From contig NZ_JACVVD010000001.1 in NCBI RefSeq assembly GCF_014534655.1, positions 434,001 through 498,000 of the forward strand: a stretch of 64,000 nt of DNA, read 5' to 3'. Made by a program: the position numbers and the translations under genes. The stretch comes from Paenibacillus sedimenti (GTDB taxonomy: Bacteria > Bacillota > Bacilli > Paenibacillales > NBRC-103111). The stretch's first letter is position 1, and every line of letters starts with the position of its first letter. This document shows positions 17,676-26,699 of the stretch, piece after piece. The notes under the pieces are model-generated. The model had not been told where the DNA came from, searched no databases, and worked only from the letters and a program-made list of their open reading frames with translations.

Positions 17676-18993
17676 TGAACGGCTTATCTTAACTTCCATC
17701 TTGACGGGAACGTTCCTTGTTCCCGTCAACTCCACCATGATTGCCGTAGGATTGCCGACGATAGCCGATTCTCTTGGCGTCACCCTTACTCAAGTATCCT
17801 GGGTGATTACCATTTATTTGATTGTAATGGCCACCATTCAACCCATTGCCGGGAAATTGGGGGATTTGTACGGAAAGCGGAACATGTTCCTGCTCGGCAT
17901 GCTGCTATTTCTTGTGGCAGCCGCCGCCTGCATAATGTCGTTTAATCTGCTTTGGCTCATCCTGTTTCGGGCGCTGCAGGCGATTGGCGGCGCTATCGCG
18001 TCTCCGAACGCCAGTGCATTGATACGCGAAGTTGTGCCGAAGGAAAAGCTAGGCCGAACGTTCGGGACGTTCGGCCTGTTAATGGGGCTAGGCGCGGCAA
18101 TAGGCCCGCTTGTTGGATCTGTGCTGATTGGCGCATGGGGCTGGACGTCGATATTCTGGATCAACATTCCGTTCGCGCTTTTCAGTCTGCTGCTCGCAGC
18201 GCGATACTTGCCCAAAAGCCGTAAACAGGCTGGAGGAGCGGCCCTGGATATTCCAGGTTCTTTGTACTTGACCGCTGGACTGACTTTGTTTACACTGGCC
18301 GTCACCCACCCGAAGTTGATGAACGTGTGGACGATAGCTATTTTGGCGCTTACCGTCTTCTTGTTTATTTGGCAGGAGAGACGATGCAGAGAGCCGCTTA
18401 TCCAGTTTACACTGTTCAAGATCCGTATGTTCACTAGCGCCAACGTCGCCATTTTGCTTAGCAACGCCATCATGTACAGCACGATTCTGGTGATGCCCGT
18501 TCTGCTGCAAAATGAATACGGCTACTCGGTGCAAAGAGTCGGTATATTATTGTTTATCTTCTCATTTGCGATGTCCGCATGCTCATGGTTTGGCGGGACG
18601 CTTTCAGAGCGTCTGGGCAAGAAGCGGCTTGTCCTGTTGTCTTTCGCTATATCCTTTGCAGCATTGCTAGGATTTCTCGGTATTTATTGGTATCCGACCT
18701 TCCCGTACATCGCGCTAGTCTTGCTGGTCGGAGGAATCGGTTCGGGTATGGGGACGCCTTCCATGCAGACCGCTTCGCTGCAAGCCGTCCCTAAAGATGT
18801 ATCCGGCGTTGCCTCGGGAATCTTCTCTACGTTCCGGTATATCGGCGGCATGGCCGCATCCGTCATGGTTAGCCTTTTTATAGACTACCATGAATTGTTC
18901 TACAGCTTGCTGGCTGTAGCTTTGGCAGGACTGCTCGTTTCCGGCGGACTGTCGGAGCGGCGAGTCGCTTCGGATCAAGCGGGGGCGGCATAG
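17662..18993 (+). CDS. MFS drug exporter, DHA2/EmrB-QacA type
   Basis: The 443-residue protein has 12-14 hydrophobic helices. It shows DHA2 signatures: VPVNSTMIAVGLPTIADSLG in helix 1, LGDLYGKRNMFLLGM in the helix 2-3 loop, and RALQAIGGAIASPNASALI with GLGAAIGPLVG (motif C) in helices 4-5. Such proteins use the proton gradient to expel drugs. The TTG start is inside the last codons of the upstream gene (14-base overlap) and is served by AAGGGAG 9 bases earlier, so the exporter is translationally coupled to the phosphotransferase subunit. The pairing suggests inactivation plus efflux of one compound. Repeat B follows as the likely terminator. Confidence 0.88.
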   Translation: MGNPNERLILTSILTGTFLVPVNSTMIAVGLPTIADSLGVTLTQVSWVITIYLIVMATIQPIAGKLGDLYGKRNMFLLGMLLFLVAAAACIMSFNLLWLILFRALQAIGGAIASPNASALIREVVPKEKLGRTFGTFGLLMGLGAAIGPLVGSVLIGAWGWTSIFWINIPFALFSLLLAARYLPKSRKQAGGAALDIPGSLYLTAGLTLFTLAVTHPKLMNVWTIAILALTVFLFIWQERRCREPLIQFTLFKIRMFTSANVAILLSNAIMYSTILVMPVLLQNEYGYSVQRVGILLFIFSFAMSACSWFGGTLSERLGKKRLVLLSFAISFAALLGFLGIYWYPTFPYIALVLLVGGIGSGMGTPSMQTASLQAVPKDVSGVASGIFSTFRYIGGMAASVMVSLFIDYHELFYSLLAVALAGLLVSGGLSERRVASDQAGAA

Positions 18994-19000
18994 CAAATTA

Positions 19001-19073
19001 TTGCCCACGGCGATCGATTCTCTGTATTCAACAGGGAAGGATCGCCGTTTTTCAAACATGACTAAAGTTACAT
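19001..19073 (+). repeat. Hairpin repeat, copy B (right flank of the RPH-MFS cassette; probable terminator)
   Basis: CGGCGATC/GATCGCCG (19008-19047) with an inner TCTCTGT/ACAGGGA stem is followed by TTTTT and the shared CATGACTAAAGTTACAT. It begins 7 bases after the MFS stop codon. Copy A has the same TTGCCCACGGCGATCGATTC start. A and B are direct repeats about 4.07 kb apart enclosing exactly the three cassette genes. Confidence 0.8.
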
Positions 19074-19312
19074 ATCTTTTACACTTAAACCTACAATATC
19101 CGTAAATGAGGATCCTTTTTTAATTTTATTTTAATACTAGTCATTAATGCCTAGAAGTATTAATTTATATAATACTTATGTACTATTCATTGCCTAATCG
19201 TTTATAATCAATTCAGATAAATACATAGATGAATACCGTTAATGGCAAACCCAGCTCTTCAACCTAAATGTTATTGCAAAATGAAACTTCATCTTCGGAG
19301 GTTGATACAGTT
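19074..19312. other. AT-rich intergenic region upstream of the GGDEF-EAL gene
   Basis: This 239-base stretch holds TACAAT (19092-19097), TATAAT (19168-19173) and TATAAT (19203-19208), any of which could be a -10 element, but none has a convincing -35. No gene or stable hairpin was seen. Confidence 0.5.
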
Positions 19313-21694
19313 ATGTCACTTCGCCGGAAAATCATGATCTATGTCGGGTTGACCACACTTAGCCTGCTGACGCTTCTGTACCTGATTTCAGAGAGGACAT
19401 TGCTGAATAATTATAAGCGGATGGAACTGGACGGTTTGCGTGAAAACATGAAGCAAAGCCTGCTTTCCTATTTTGATGAATATACGAATCTAGGCGCAAT
19501 TACGATCAACTATGCAGGCTGGGATGATACCTACAACTTTGTTGCCAGACCGACAATTCCTGGTAACAACGACCCTTACCTCACAGTCAATTATACCGAT
19601 TCTTTGTATACATCAAGCCGACTCAATATGACGCTGCTGATGAATAACAGCAAACAAATCTACTTTGGAAAAGCTTACGATTATGCCAATAACCTCCCTC
19701 TTGAGTATCCAAGCTCAATGATCAATATGCTAATGAAAGAACATGCTTCTTTCTTTGAACAACCGGATGCTTCTTCCCGTAAGCAGGGGTTATTGATTGT
19801 GGACAAGCAGCCTCTGATCGCTGCCTCGTACCCCGTTTTAACGAGCAATAATGAAGGACCCGTTCACGGAACCTTGGTTTTTGCGCGTTTTTTGGATTCG
19901 AACTATATTCGGTATATCTCTGAAAAAGCGGACATCCCTATGACAATATCTATTGTGGATCCGTCCTTTAGACCACCTGCGCAAGCCACGGCCATAACAA
20001 TTTCCAAAAATCGGTCCTTTCCATTTTGGACAGAGTCCGATGAATCGACGATAAAAAGTTTCACTCTGCTTCCGGACGTCGATAATAAACCTGCTATCCT
20101 TTTACAGTTCATGAAGCCAAGAGAATTATATCAAGAAGCACAGAGAAGCATCATGTTTTACATGTTCTTTTTCGGGCTTTCCGGATTGGTATTCTTCTTT
20201 ATCATTAGTTACGTCCTTCAGCGAACGATATTTGCCAGATTGAACCATACGATAGGCGGTATGAATGTCATTAAGACGAAACAAGATTTTTCGATTCGCA
20301 TCCGGGAATCCGGCAGAGACGAGATTACTCAACTGGAGAAGTCGTTTAACCACATGATGTCGTCGCTCGAAAAATCGCAAAATGAGATCCAATATCAAGC
20401 GAATCATGATAAGCTGACTAATCTTGCTAATCGGAAAGCTTTTTTTGAGTACCTCGAGGACAGGATCAGACACAGCCAACAGGTTAATTCCAGCTTTGCC
20501 GTCATCTTTATCGACCTGGACCGGTTTAAATTAATCAACGATACGATGGGACATCATATGGGCGACCTGCTGCTGAAGGAGGTTTCCGTGAGATTGCGGC
20601 GCTGTATCAAGGAAGGTGAATTCCTTTGCCGGTTGGGAGGCGATGAGTTTTGTATCATTTCTCAGGCTGTTCATGACTTCGGCCAAATCGATCACCTGGC
20701 GAAAGTCATCAAAGAGACGATCAATGCGCCCTATGTTCTCGGTGGCTATCATGCCTCGATATCGGCCAGTATCGGAATAAGCTTGTATCCGGAACACGGT
20801 ACCGATTCGGAGAGCCTGCTGCATCATTCCGACATGGCTATGCTGGATGTTAAAGAAACCGGTAAAAATAATTACCGTTGGTTTTCGGATACGATTGAGG
20901 ATATTCGGACAAGAAGAATGCTTATTGAGCAATTCTTGAAAGATGCGATCAATGGCGAAGAGCTTACCCTTCATTACCAGCCTAAATGGGATCTTGTGCA
21001 AAATAAAATTGCCGGGGTGGAAGCGCTTCTCAGGTGGACGAACCCGCAGCTTGGGCACGTTTCACCCTACGAATTTATTCCCATTGCCGAGTCTTCCGGC
21101 ATCATTAACGATATGGGCGAATGGATTATGCGAACGGCATGCCGGCAATTCGTCGCTTGGCAAAAGCAATCTCCCGGCATGTCTCTGATTGTTGCCATCA
21201 ATATATCAGGCGTCCAGTTGCTTCAGCCCAATTTTATTGAACGGATTCAAGGCGTATTTACTGATGAAAACGTCGATCCGTGCCATTTTGAACTGGAAGT
21301 GACCGAAAGCTTTGCGATTGAAAACTTTGAAGAAGTGATCAACATTCTTGTCGAATTGCGAAATTTGGGATTTATGATTTCGATCGACGATTTTGGAGCA
21401 GGTTACTCTTCGATGAAATATGTATGCCAACTGCCCATACAATGTATGAAAATTGATAAAACGCTGATTGATCAACTGGCAGATAACGTTCGAAGCCAAG
21501 TTGTCGTCTCGACATTAATAGAAATGGCACACCGGCTTAAACTTACCGTAGTGGCGGAGGGAGTTGAACTGCCGGAGCAGCTTCATCTTCTCCGAACGTA
21601 CCGGTGCGATCAAATTCAAGGATTTCTTATCAGTAAACCGGTACCGGCCGACCGGGTTATTGAGTTGTTACATACAAATGATTTAGTTAGATGA
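19313..21694 (+). CDS. Membrane c-di-GMP signalling protein: CHASE4-HAMP-GGDEF-EAL
   Basis: The 793-residue protein has a first helix (about 8-25), an extracytoplasmic CHASE4-type sensor (about 30-280), a second helix (about 283-305), HAMP, then GGDEF and EAL domains. The cyclase signature RLGGDEF is intact (about residue 441-447) and so is the phosphodiesterase signature EALLRW (about 569), with DDFGAGYSS also conserved, so both making and breaking c-di-GMP are possible. Start ATG 19313 follows GGAGG. It stands alone between the cassette repeat and a terminator, and would set c-di-GMP levels for motility or surface behaviour. Which activity dominates cannot be told. Confidence 0.92.
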   Translation: MSLRRKIMIYVGLTTLSLLTLLYLISERTLLNNYKRMELDGLRENMKQSLLSYFDEYTNLGAITINYAGWDDTYNFVARPTIPGNNDPYLTVNYTDSLYTSSRLNMTLLMNNSKQIYFGKAYDYANNLPLEYPSSMINMLMKEHASFFEQPDASSRKQGLLIVDKQPLIAASYPVLTSNNEGPVHGTLVFARFLDSNYIRYISEKADIPMTISIVDPSFRPPAQATAITISKNRSFPFWTESDESTIKSFTLLPDVDNKPAILLQFMKPRELYQEAQRSIMFYMFFFGLSGLVFFFIISYVLQRTIFARLNHTIGGMNVIKTKQDFSIRIRESGRDEITQLEKSFNHMMSSLEKSQNEIQYQANHDKLTNLANRKAFFEYLEDRIRHSQQVNSSFAVIFIDLDRFKLINDTMGHHMGDLLLKEVSVRLRRCIKEGEFLCRLGGDEFCIISQAVHDFGQIDHLAKVIKETINAPYVLGGYHASISASIGISLYPEHGTDSESLLHHSDMAMLDVKETGKNNYRWFSDTIEDIRTRRMLIEQFLKDAINGEELTLHYQPKWDLVQNKIAGVEALLRWTNPQLGHVSPYEFIPIAESSGIINDMGEWIMRTACRQFVAWQKQSPGMSLIVAINISGVQLLQPNFIERIQGVFTDENVDPCHFELEVTESFAIENFEEVINILVELRNLGFMISIDDFGAGYSSMKYVCQLPIQCMKIDKTLIDQLADNVRSQVVVSTLIEMAHRLKLTVVAEGVELPEQLHLLRTYRCDQIQGFLISKPVPADRVIELLHTNDLVR

Positions 21695-21703
21695 GCTAAA
21701 AAA

Positions 21704-21752
21704 GCAGATCACACCCATGTAACTGATTACTGGAGTATGATCTGTTTTTTTC
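21704..21752 (+). terminator. Rho-independent terminator after the GGDEF-EAL gene
   Basis: GCAGATCA pairs with TGATCTG across a partly paired loop, followed by TTTTTTT. It begins 10 bases after the stop codon. Confidence 0.8.
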
Positions 21753-21783
21753 TGTTTAAAATGAATCAGAATACCTCAGTAAA

Positions 21784-21831
21784 TTGAATTCTTGGGGGGG
21801 TGTTTGTTATAGTGAAAAGAAAGCGCTTTCC
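21784..21831 (+). promoter_or_regulatory. Promoter and cre site for the second YesM-YesN pair
   Basis: TTGAAT (21784-21789) and TATAGT (21808-21813) are 18 bases apart. The perfect palindrome GAAAGCGCTTTC (21819-21830) lies over the expected transcription start; with flanking bases it matches 12 of 14 cre consensus positions. This predicts CcpA repression of the sensor genes themselves. Confidence 0.65.
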
Positions 21832-21901
21832 TTTATGCTCAGGTCAGTTGCAGCAAAATCATTATGCAGTCCATACTAAAATCCGGGAAGTAGGCTGATC
21901 G

Positions 21902-23659
21902 ATGTCCGCTTCGAAATTTTGGGATATGTTTGCGTCTCGTCCTTATTCGCTGAAATATCGTCTTATCTTTATGCTGTTTATTAGTTCTCTGACCCCGCTA
22001 GTACTGATCGGTACGATATCCTACTTTTCAATGTACGCGATCCTCAAGAACAAGGCAGAAGCCGGCGTAAAAAGCAATCTGCATCAGGTCAGAATTTCAC
22101 TTGAAAATACGCTCAGCCAATTAAATCACACCTCCCAGCAGCTTGCATTTGACGGACGGGTCGGACAAAAGCTGGACAATTATCTTACGACTGATCTGTA
22201 TCAGAAAAAGCTGCTGAACGATGAGATACAGAGCCAGCTTAATCTGATCCATTTTACGAATCCTACGCTTGGGCTCATCTTCTATTATCTGGGAAATGAA
22301 AAAGAGATATTGTTTGAGAACTTCTCAGTTCGCGAGTACAGCGATCTAAGCAAGCTCCCTAAGCTGTTCAGCTTCAACACAATCACGTATTTCGGGCCTC
22401 ATCTGTCGCTTAATCCAATCGATGGCAACCAGGTTCTATCCATTATGCGCCAGGTGGAGATTCCGGGACGAAACGATATCTACGTATATATCGAGACCAA
22501 TTTCAAGCTGGCGGAAAGCATCATCAGCAGCGATCAATTCGGGAATCACCTGGCCCATTTCATTGTAGACAATGAGGGGCGGATTGCTTACAGCGAAAAC
22601 CAACGGGATTTTCCTGTCGGAGCGTTATATGCCTCTGAGTCTAATGATGACGGTCGGAGCAAGTACTACCGGTTCGAGGAGACCAGCAACCAGTCATGGA
22701 AAGTTGTTGCAGCGATCCCCGAGGCTGATTACCGGCTGGAGATCAACCGGTGGATCAAGCAATTCGTATTGTCGGCTTTTCTGACACTTGCGGCAAGCGG
22801 ATTCATCGCATGGATCATCTGGCGTATGATGTACAGGCCGCTAAACCTGTTGATCATGGACATCCGTAATGTGAAAAACAATACGGAATTTTCACCGGCC
22901 AGGCGGTCGCGGATCGCGGAATTCGCCGTCATCTACCGGGAGTTTGCCGAGATGCGAAGCCGGATCGGGGGATTGATCGACGAGGTGGAACGCAAAGAAC
23001 AGAGCAAGGCGCTGCTGGAGGTGGAGAAGCTGATGACGCAGATCAACCCTCACTTCATCCATAATACACTCGATACGATTCGCTGGCTGGCTCGAGCCAA
23101 CGGGCAAAAGGAGATCGACAGGCTGGTTTCCACACTGAACAAAGTGCTTTATTACAATCTGGGTAAAGGCGGGCAAGCCCGCATCAAGGACGAGATCGAA
23201 GCGTTAAAACATTACGTTGAATTGCAGGGCATCCGCTACAATTTTGAATTCGACATTAAGATTCACGCATCCGATAAGGCACTGGAATTGGCTATCCCCC
23301 GTTTCATCCTTCAGCCGCTCGTAGAAAATGCCCTTTATCACGGTCTTGAAGACAAAGGTGTGATCGAAGTTGGGGTGGAAGAAGACGGGGGAACACATGT
23401 CATGATTAGCGTCAAGGACAACGGGGACGGCATGTCGGAAGAAGAAATCAGCAGTCTGATGAGTGAGACAACGGAGAATCGCAAGAAAGTGGGCATGGGG
23501 ATCGGTCTGCAATATGTTAACCGAATGATCAAATTTCAATTCGGAGCATCAGCGAGCTTTCGGATTGAGAGTCAGCTGGGAGGCGGCACGACGATACGGC
23601 TTCGTTTGCCGGTCATGCAGGAGGAGGAGCGTAATGATCAATGTTTTAATCGTGGATGA
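21902..23659 (+). CDS. YesM-type sensor histidine kinase
   Basis: A 585-residue kinase with helix 1 (about 22-42), an extracellular sensor (about 45-290), helix 2 (about 292-312), HAMP-like linker and kinase core. The phosphoacceptor His is in INPHFIHNTLDTIRW (about 384); NALYHG, DNGDGM and GMGIGLQYVNRM form the ATP site. Its C-terminus overlaps the response regulator gene by 26 bases. It probably controls the LplABC-type importer downstream in response to an extracellular sugar. No strong ribosome site precedes ATG 21902, which may keep kinase levels low. Confidence 0.9.
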   Translation: MSASKFWDMFASRPYSLKYRLIFMLFISSLTPLVLIGTISYFSMYAILKNKAEAGVKSNLHQVRISLENTLSQLNHTSQQLAFDGRVGQKLDNYLTTDLYQKKLLNDEIQSQLNLIHFTNPTLGLIFYYLGNEKEILFENFSVREYSDLSKLPKLFSFNTITYFGPHLSLNPIDGNQVLSIMRQVEIPGRNDIYVYIETNFKLAESIISSDQFGNHLAHFIVDNEGRIAYSENQRDFPVGALYASESNDDGRSKYYRFEETSNQSWKVVAAIPEADYRLEINRWIKQFVLSAFLTLAASGFIAWIIWRMMYRPLNLLIMDIRNVKNNTEFSPARRSRIAEFAVIYREFAEMRSRIGGLIDEVERKEQSKALLEVEKLMTQINPHFIHNTLDTIRWLARANGQKEIDRLVSTLNKVLYYNLGKGGQARIKDEIEALKHYVELQGIRYNFEFDIKIHASDKALELAIPRFILQPLVENALYHGLEDKGVIEVGVEEDGGTHVMISVKDNGDGMSEEEISSLMSETTENRKKVGMGIGLQYVNRMIKFQFGASASFRIESQLGGGTTIRLRLPVMQEEERNDQCFNRG

Positions 23660-24722
23660 CGATCATTTGGTTCGTAAGGGCTTCATCGCGATGATGCCTT
23701 GGGAAATATACGGTCTTCGTGTCGTTGGTGAAGCTGGGAACGGCAAAAAAGCGCTGGAATTCATGGAACGGCACCAAGTGGATTTGCTGATTACGGACTT
23801 GGCGATGCCGGTGATGTCGGGACTCGAGTTAATGAAAGAAGTTAAACATCGCTATCCGGAGACAGATATGGTCGTTCTGACTTTTCATCAGGATTTCGAA
23901 CTGATCCAGGAAGCGCTGCGGCTCGGTGCTCTGGATTATATTACCAAAATAGAACTGGAACAAGAGCAGCTCGATGAAGTGCTGCGCCGGGTTGTTGAAC
24001 GTATCCATCAATGGAAGGCGCTTACGGAGTCCCATGCTTCCTCCAGACAGCGTGAAAAGGACGATGATCACCTTGATCGTCATATATCGATGCAGGAGCT
24101 TCATGAAATTGGGGAATGCTGGGCAAAGCCGGATTGGATGATGGATGAGAGAGTGTTCAGGGGCCTAATCGACGAAACCGATCGGCTGAAACTTACTGCC
24201 GCTCAGCTGGAACGTTTGTTTTACGTTGCCGCAGATCATTGGAAGAGACTGTTCGGAAGCGAATTTTTGCCGGAAGCTTTTCCAGGTCGCCAGTACGCGG
24301 ACTGGAATGATTGGGCAGCATGGCTGGAGGAAGTCCGTGCAGCCGCAGAGACCTATAACCGATCGAAGGACTACTCGGCTGAAGTGAAAGCGAGCATCTG
24401 GAAAGCCGTCGATTTCATTCAGCGCGAGCTTCAAGAGAATCTTCATTTGCTTGATGTAGCCAAACGGGTCAATATGAGCCGAAGTTATTTCAGCCGCTGT
24501 TTCAGAGATATTGTCGGGCAGACATTTAACGATTACGTCAGGGATATCCGGGTGGAGCACGCCAAGGCGCTCTTGCGGCAAACCGGGAAAACGATCGGAT
24601 GGATCGCTGCTCAGTCCGGTTATCCGAATGAGAAATATTTTTGCCGCGTGTTTCGCGATGTGACCGGGATGCTGCCTAGCGAGTTTCGGAAAAAAGAAAA
24701 TGAATCAAAACGCCAAGTATAG
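23634..24722 (+). CDS. YesN-type response regulator with AraC helix-turn-helix domain
   Basis: The 362-residue regulator has a receiver (about 1-120, phosphoacceptor D55 in LITDLAM). After a middle segment of unknown role comes an AraC domain (about 260-362, with NMSRSYFSRCFRDIVGQTFNDY and PNEKYFCRVFRDVTG). A notable deviation is Thr-Lys-Ile (DYITKIELE) where YesN-type receivers usually have LLKP, though the Lys remains. ATG 23634 follows GGAGGAGG and lies inside the kinase gene, so the pair is coupled. Expected target: the solute-binding protein operon starting at 24967. Confidence 0.9.
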   Translation: MINVLIVDDDHLVRKGFIAMMPWEIYGLRVVGEAGNGKKALEFMERHQVDLLITDLAMPVMSGLELMKEVKHRYPETDMVVLTFHQDFELIQEALRLGALDYITKIELEQEQLDEVLRRVVERIHQWKALTESHASSRQREKDDDHLDRHISMQELHEIGECWAKPDWMMDERVFRGLIDETDRLKLTAAQLERLFYVAADHWKRLFGSEFLPEAFPGRQYADWNDWAAWLEEVRAAAETYNRSKDYSAEVKASIWKAVDFIQRELQENLHLLDVAKRVNMSRSYFSRCFRDIVGQTFNDYVRDIRVEHAKALLRQTGKTIGWIAAQSGYPNEKYFCRVFRDVTGMLPSEFRKKENESKRQV

Positions 24723-24966
24723 CGCTTAACCCCTTCTTCATATCAGGCTTACAAAAAACGGCAGAAAGGGAGAGAGTTCCGTACTATCATTCGAACTAGC
24801 AGGGCATGGTTACAATCCGTCCTCGAACCGGTATACTTTTGTCTTTTCAATCACCCGGAAGTTTGAATGAGAGATGAAATGTTACCGAATTCAAGACGCA
24901 ATCTGACGCTGATACCCATTATTTTAACTATGATTAAGGTAGAAGGGCATACAAGGAGGGACAAGA

Positions 24967-26616
24967 ATGAAAAAAGGGAAATCGCTTATTCTACTCGTAC
25001 TTACCGCCGCGTTCGTGTCAGCGTGCACCAGCCAGAATCCAGGGGCGAGCACGAATACCGGCGGCAATGCCTCAGCTGTGCCAAACGAAAAAGTCGACCA
25101 GTTCAAAATGCCCAATCCGATTGAAATCACGACCTTTAAAGGAGTTACGGCAGGGGCGAAACTTCCGGAAGGAGATACGGCGGAAAATAACCAATACACA
25201 CGGTACATCAAAGATAAGACAAACATCTCGTTTAAATTGCTTTGGTACGCTTCGGGAGCGGACTATACGCAAAAGCTCAACCTCGCCGTAGCAAGCAATG
25301 ATATTCCCGACATTATGCTCGTCGACGAGGGGACGTTCCTGAGCCTCGCAGCCGCCGGTCAACTTGAAGATTTGTCCAAAGTATATGAAAAATATGCATC
25401 ACCGTTGACAAAAGAGCTTTACAACTCGACCGGCAATAAGGCTATTGAGAAGGCAACCTATAAAGGCAAACTCATGGGGATTCCGAACATCAGCGTACAA
25501 GCGGATGCGATGAGCTTCCTTTGGGTTCGAAAGGACTGGATGGAGAAGCTTGGCCTCCAGGCTCCGAAATCGGTCGACGATATCGCGACGATTGCCAAAG
25601 CGTTCGTCGAGAAAGATCCGGACGGCAACGGCAAAACCGATACGATCGGGTTGACGGGATACGACAAAGCGTTCGAAAACGGAGGCAAAGCTAGTTTCCA
25701 TAACTTTAAAGGGCTATTCGAGGCGTATAACGCTTACCCTACGAATTGGGTGAAGGACAGTTCCGGGAATGTCGTCTATGGTTCTACGCTGCCAGAGACG
25801 AAGCAGGCGCTCGGCAAACTTCGTGAAATGTACGCCGCAGGCTTGATTGACAAGGAATTCGCCATCCTGAAAAATGCGAACCCCAATGTCATTAGCGGCA
25901 AATCTGGTTTGTTCTTCGGACCTTGGTGGGCAACCGGCATGATCGCCGATACGTTCACCAACAACCCAAAAGCCGATTTCACCCCTTATTTGATCATGGA
26001 TGCGAAAGGCCAGAAAAACAATCTGATGGTTCCGGTCAGCAACCGCTTCATCGTCGTCAAAAAAGGAATGAAACATCCGGAAGCTGCGATGATTTATGCA
26101 AACAATTTTATTGCCGCACAGCGAAAAGTGGATCCGGACGCCTTGAAGCTGGATTTCTCCATTGATGCCAGCTATTGGCCGATTGGCAATGCCACTTATG
26201 ACTATGCGGACGCCGTGGAACGTAAGTCCGAGATGCTCAAGAAGGCAATGAGCGGCGCGATGAAGCCGGAAGAGCTGAACCCGGAAATGAAAGATATGTA
26301 TGACAAAGCGATGCGCGACAAAGCGAATCCCCGCAAGGACGTTAAGGACTGGAAGGGATACTGGGGATACACCGTTCCGGCAGAAGTGCTGAAGCAGAAT
26401 TACAATAAAGTGTACAGCGAATATACGGCCGTCACCAAAACGATGGAACGGAAGTGGGCGAATCTGCAAAAGCTGGAGACGGAAGCGTTCTTTAAAATTG
26501 TCATGGGCGATCAGCCTCTTGATTCGTTTGACAAATTCGTAAGCGATTGGAAAGCTCAGGGCGGCGACGAAATCACGAAAGAAGTCCAAAACGAGCTTAA
26601 GGCAGCCAGCAAGTAA
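24967..26616 (+). CDS. Solute-binding lipoprotein of LplA/YtcQ type
   Basis: The 549-residue protein is longer than ordinary family-1 binding proteins, matching the LplA/LipO group for complex oligosaccharides. It has a signal peptide with lipobox FVSAC (Cys about 19), a Ser/Thr/Asn linker and a binding fold (SNDIPDIMLVDEGTFLSLAAAGQLEDLS). AAGGAGGGA sits before ATG 24967. A long hairpin separates it from its permease genes. The 244 bases upstream hold no clear promoter or cre site, so expression probably depends on the YesN protein encoded upstream. Confidence 0.92.
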   Translation: MKKGKSLILLVLTAAFVSACTSQNPGASTNTGGNASAVPNEKVDQFKMPNPIEITTFKGVTAGAKLPEGDTAENNQYTRYIKDKTNISFKLLWYASGADYTQKLNLAVASNDIPDIMLVDEGTFLSLAAAGQLEDLSKVYEKYASPLTKELYNSTGNKAIEKATYKGKLMGIPNISVQADAMSFLWVRKDWMEKLGLQAPKSVDDIATIAKAFVEKDPDGNGKTDTIGLTGYDKAFENGGKASFHNFKGLFEAYNAYPTNWVKDSSGNVVYGSTLPETKQALGKLREMYAAGLIDKEFAILKNANPNVISGKSGLFFGPWWATGMIADTFTNNPKADFTPYLIMDAKGQKNNLMVPVSNRFIVVKKGMKHPEAAMIYANNFIAAQRKVDPDALKLDFSIDASYWPIGNATYDYADAVERKSEMLKKAMSGAMKPEELNPEMKDMYDKAMRDKANPRKDVKDWKGYWGYTVPAEVLKQNYNKVYSEYTAVTKTMERKWANLQKLETEAFFKIVMGDQPLDSFDKFVSDWKAQGGDEITKEVQNELKAASK

Positions 26617-26627
26617 TCTTGACATCG

Positions 26628-26680
26628 GGTAAGCAAAGAAGCACCTCCCTTCGAGTAAGGCGGTGCTTTCTTCGCTTATC
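26628..26680 (+). other. Intergenic hairpin between binding-protein and permease genes
   Basis: AAGCAAAGAAGCACC pairs with GGTGCTTTCTTCGCTT, extended by an inner CCTT/AAGG stem, and is not followed by a T run. Such hairpins after binding-protein genes usually protect the upstream mRNA or attenuate read-through, giving more binding protein than permease. The fold is seen directly; the role is inferred. Confidence 0.65.
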
Positions 26681-26699
26681 GACCGGAGGTGAGCCGAGC

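Noticed and set aside
14889..19076. Cassette considered as a transposon because of its flanking repeats
   Set aside because: No transposase, no inverted terminal repeats and no target-site duplication are visible; direct hairpin repeats fit recombination better.
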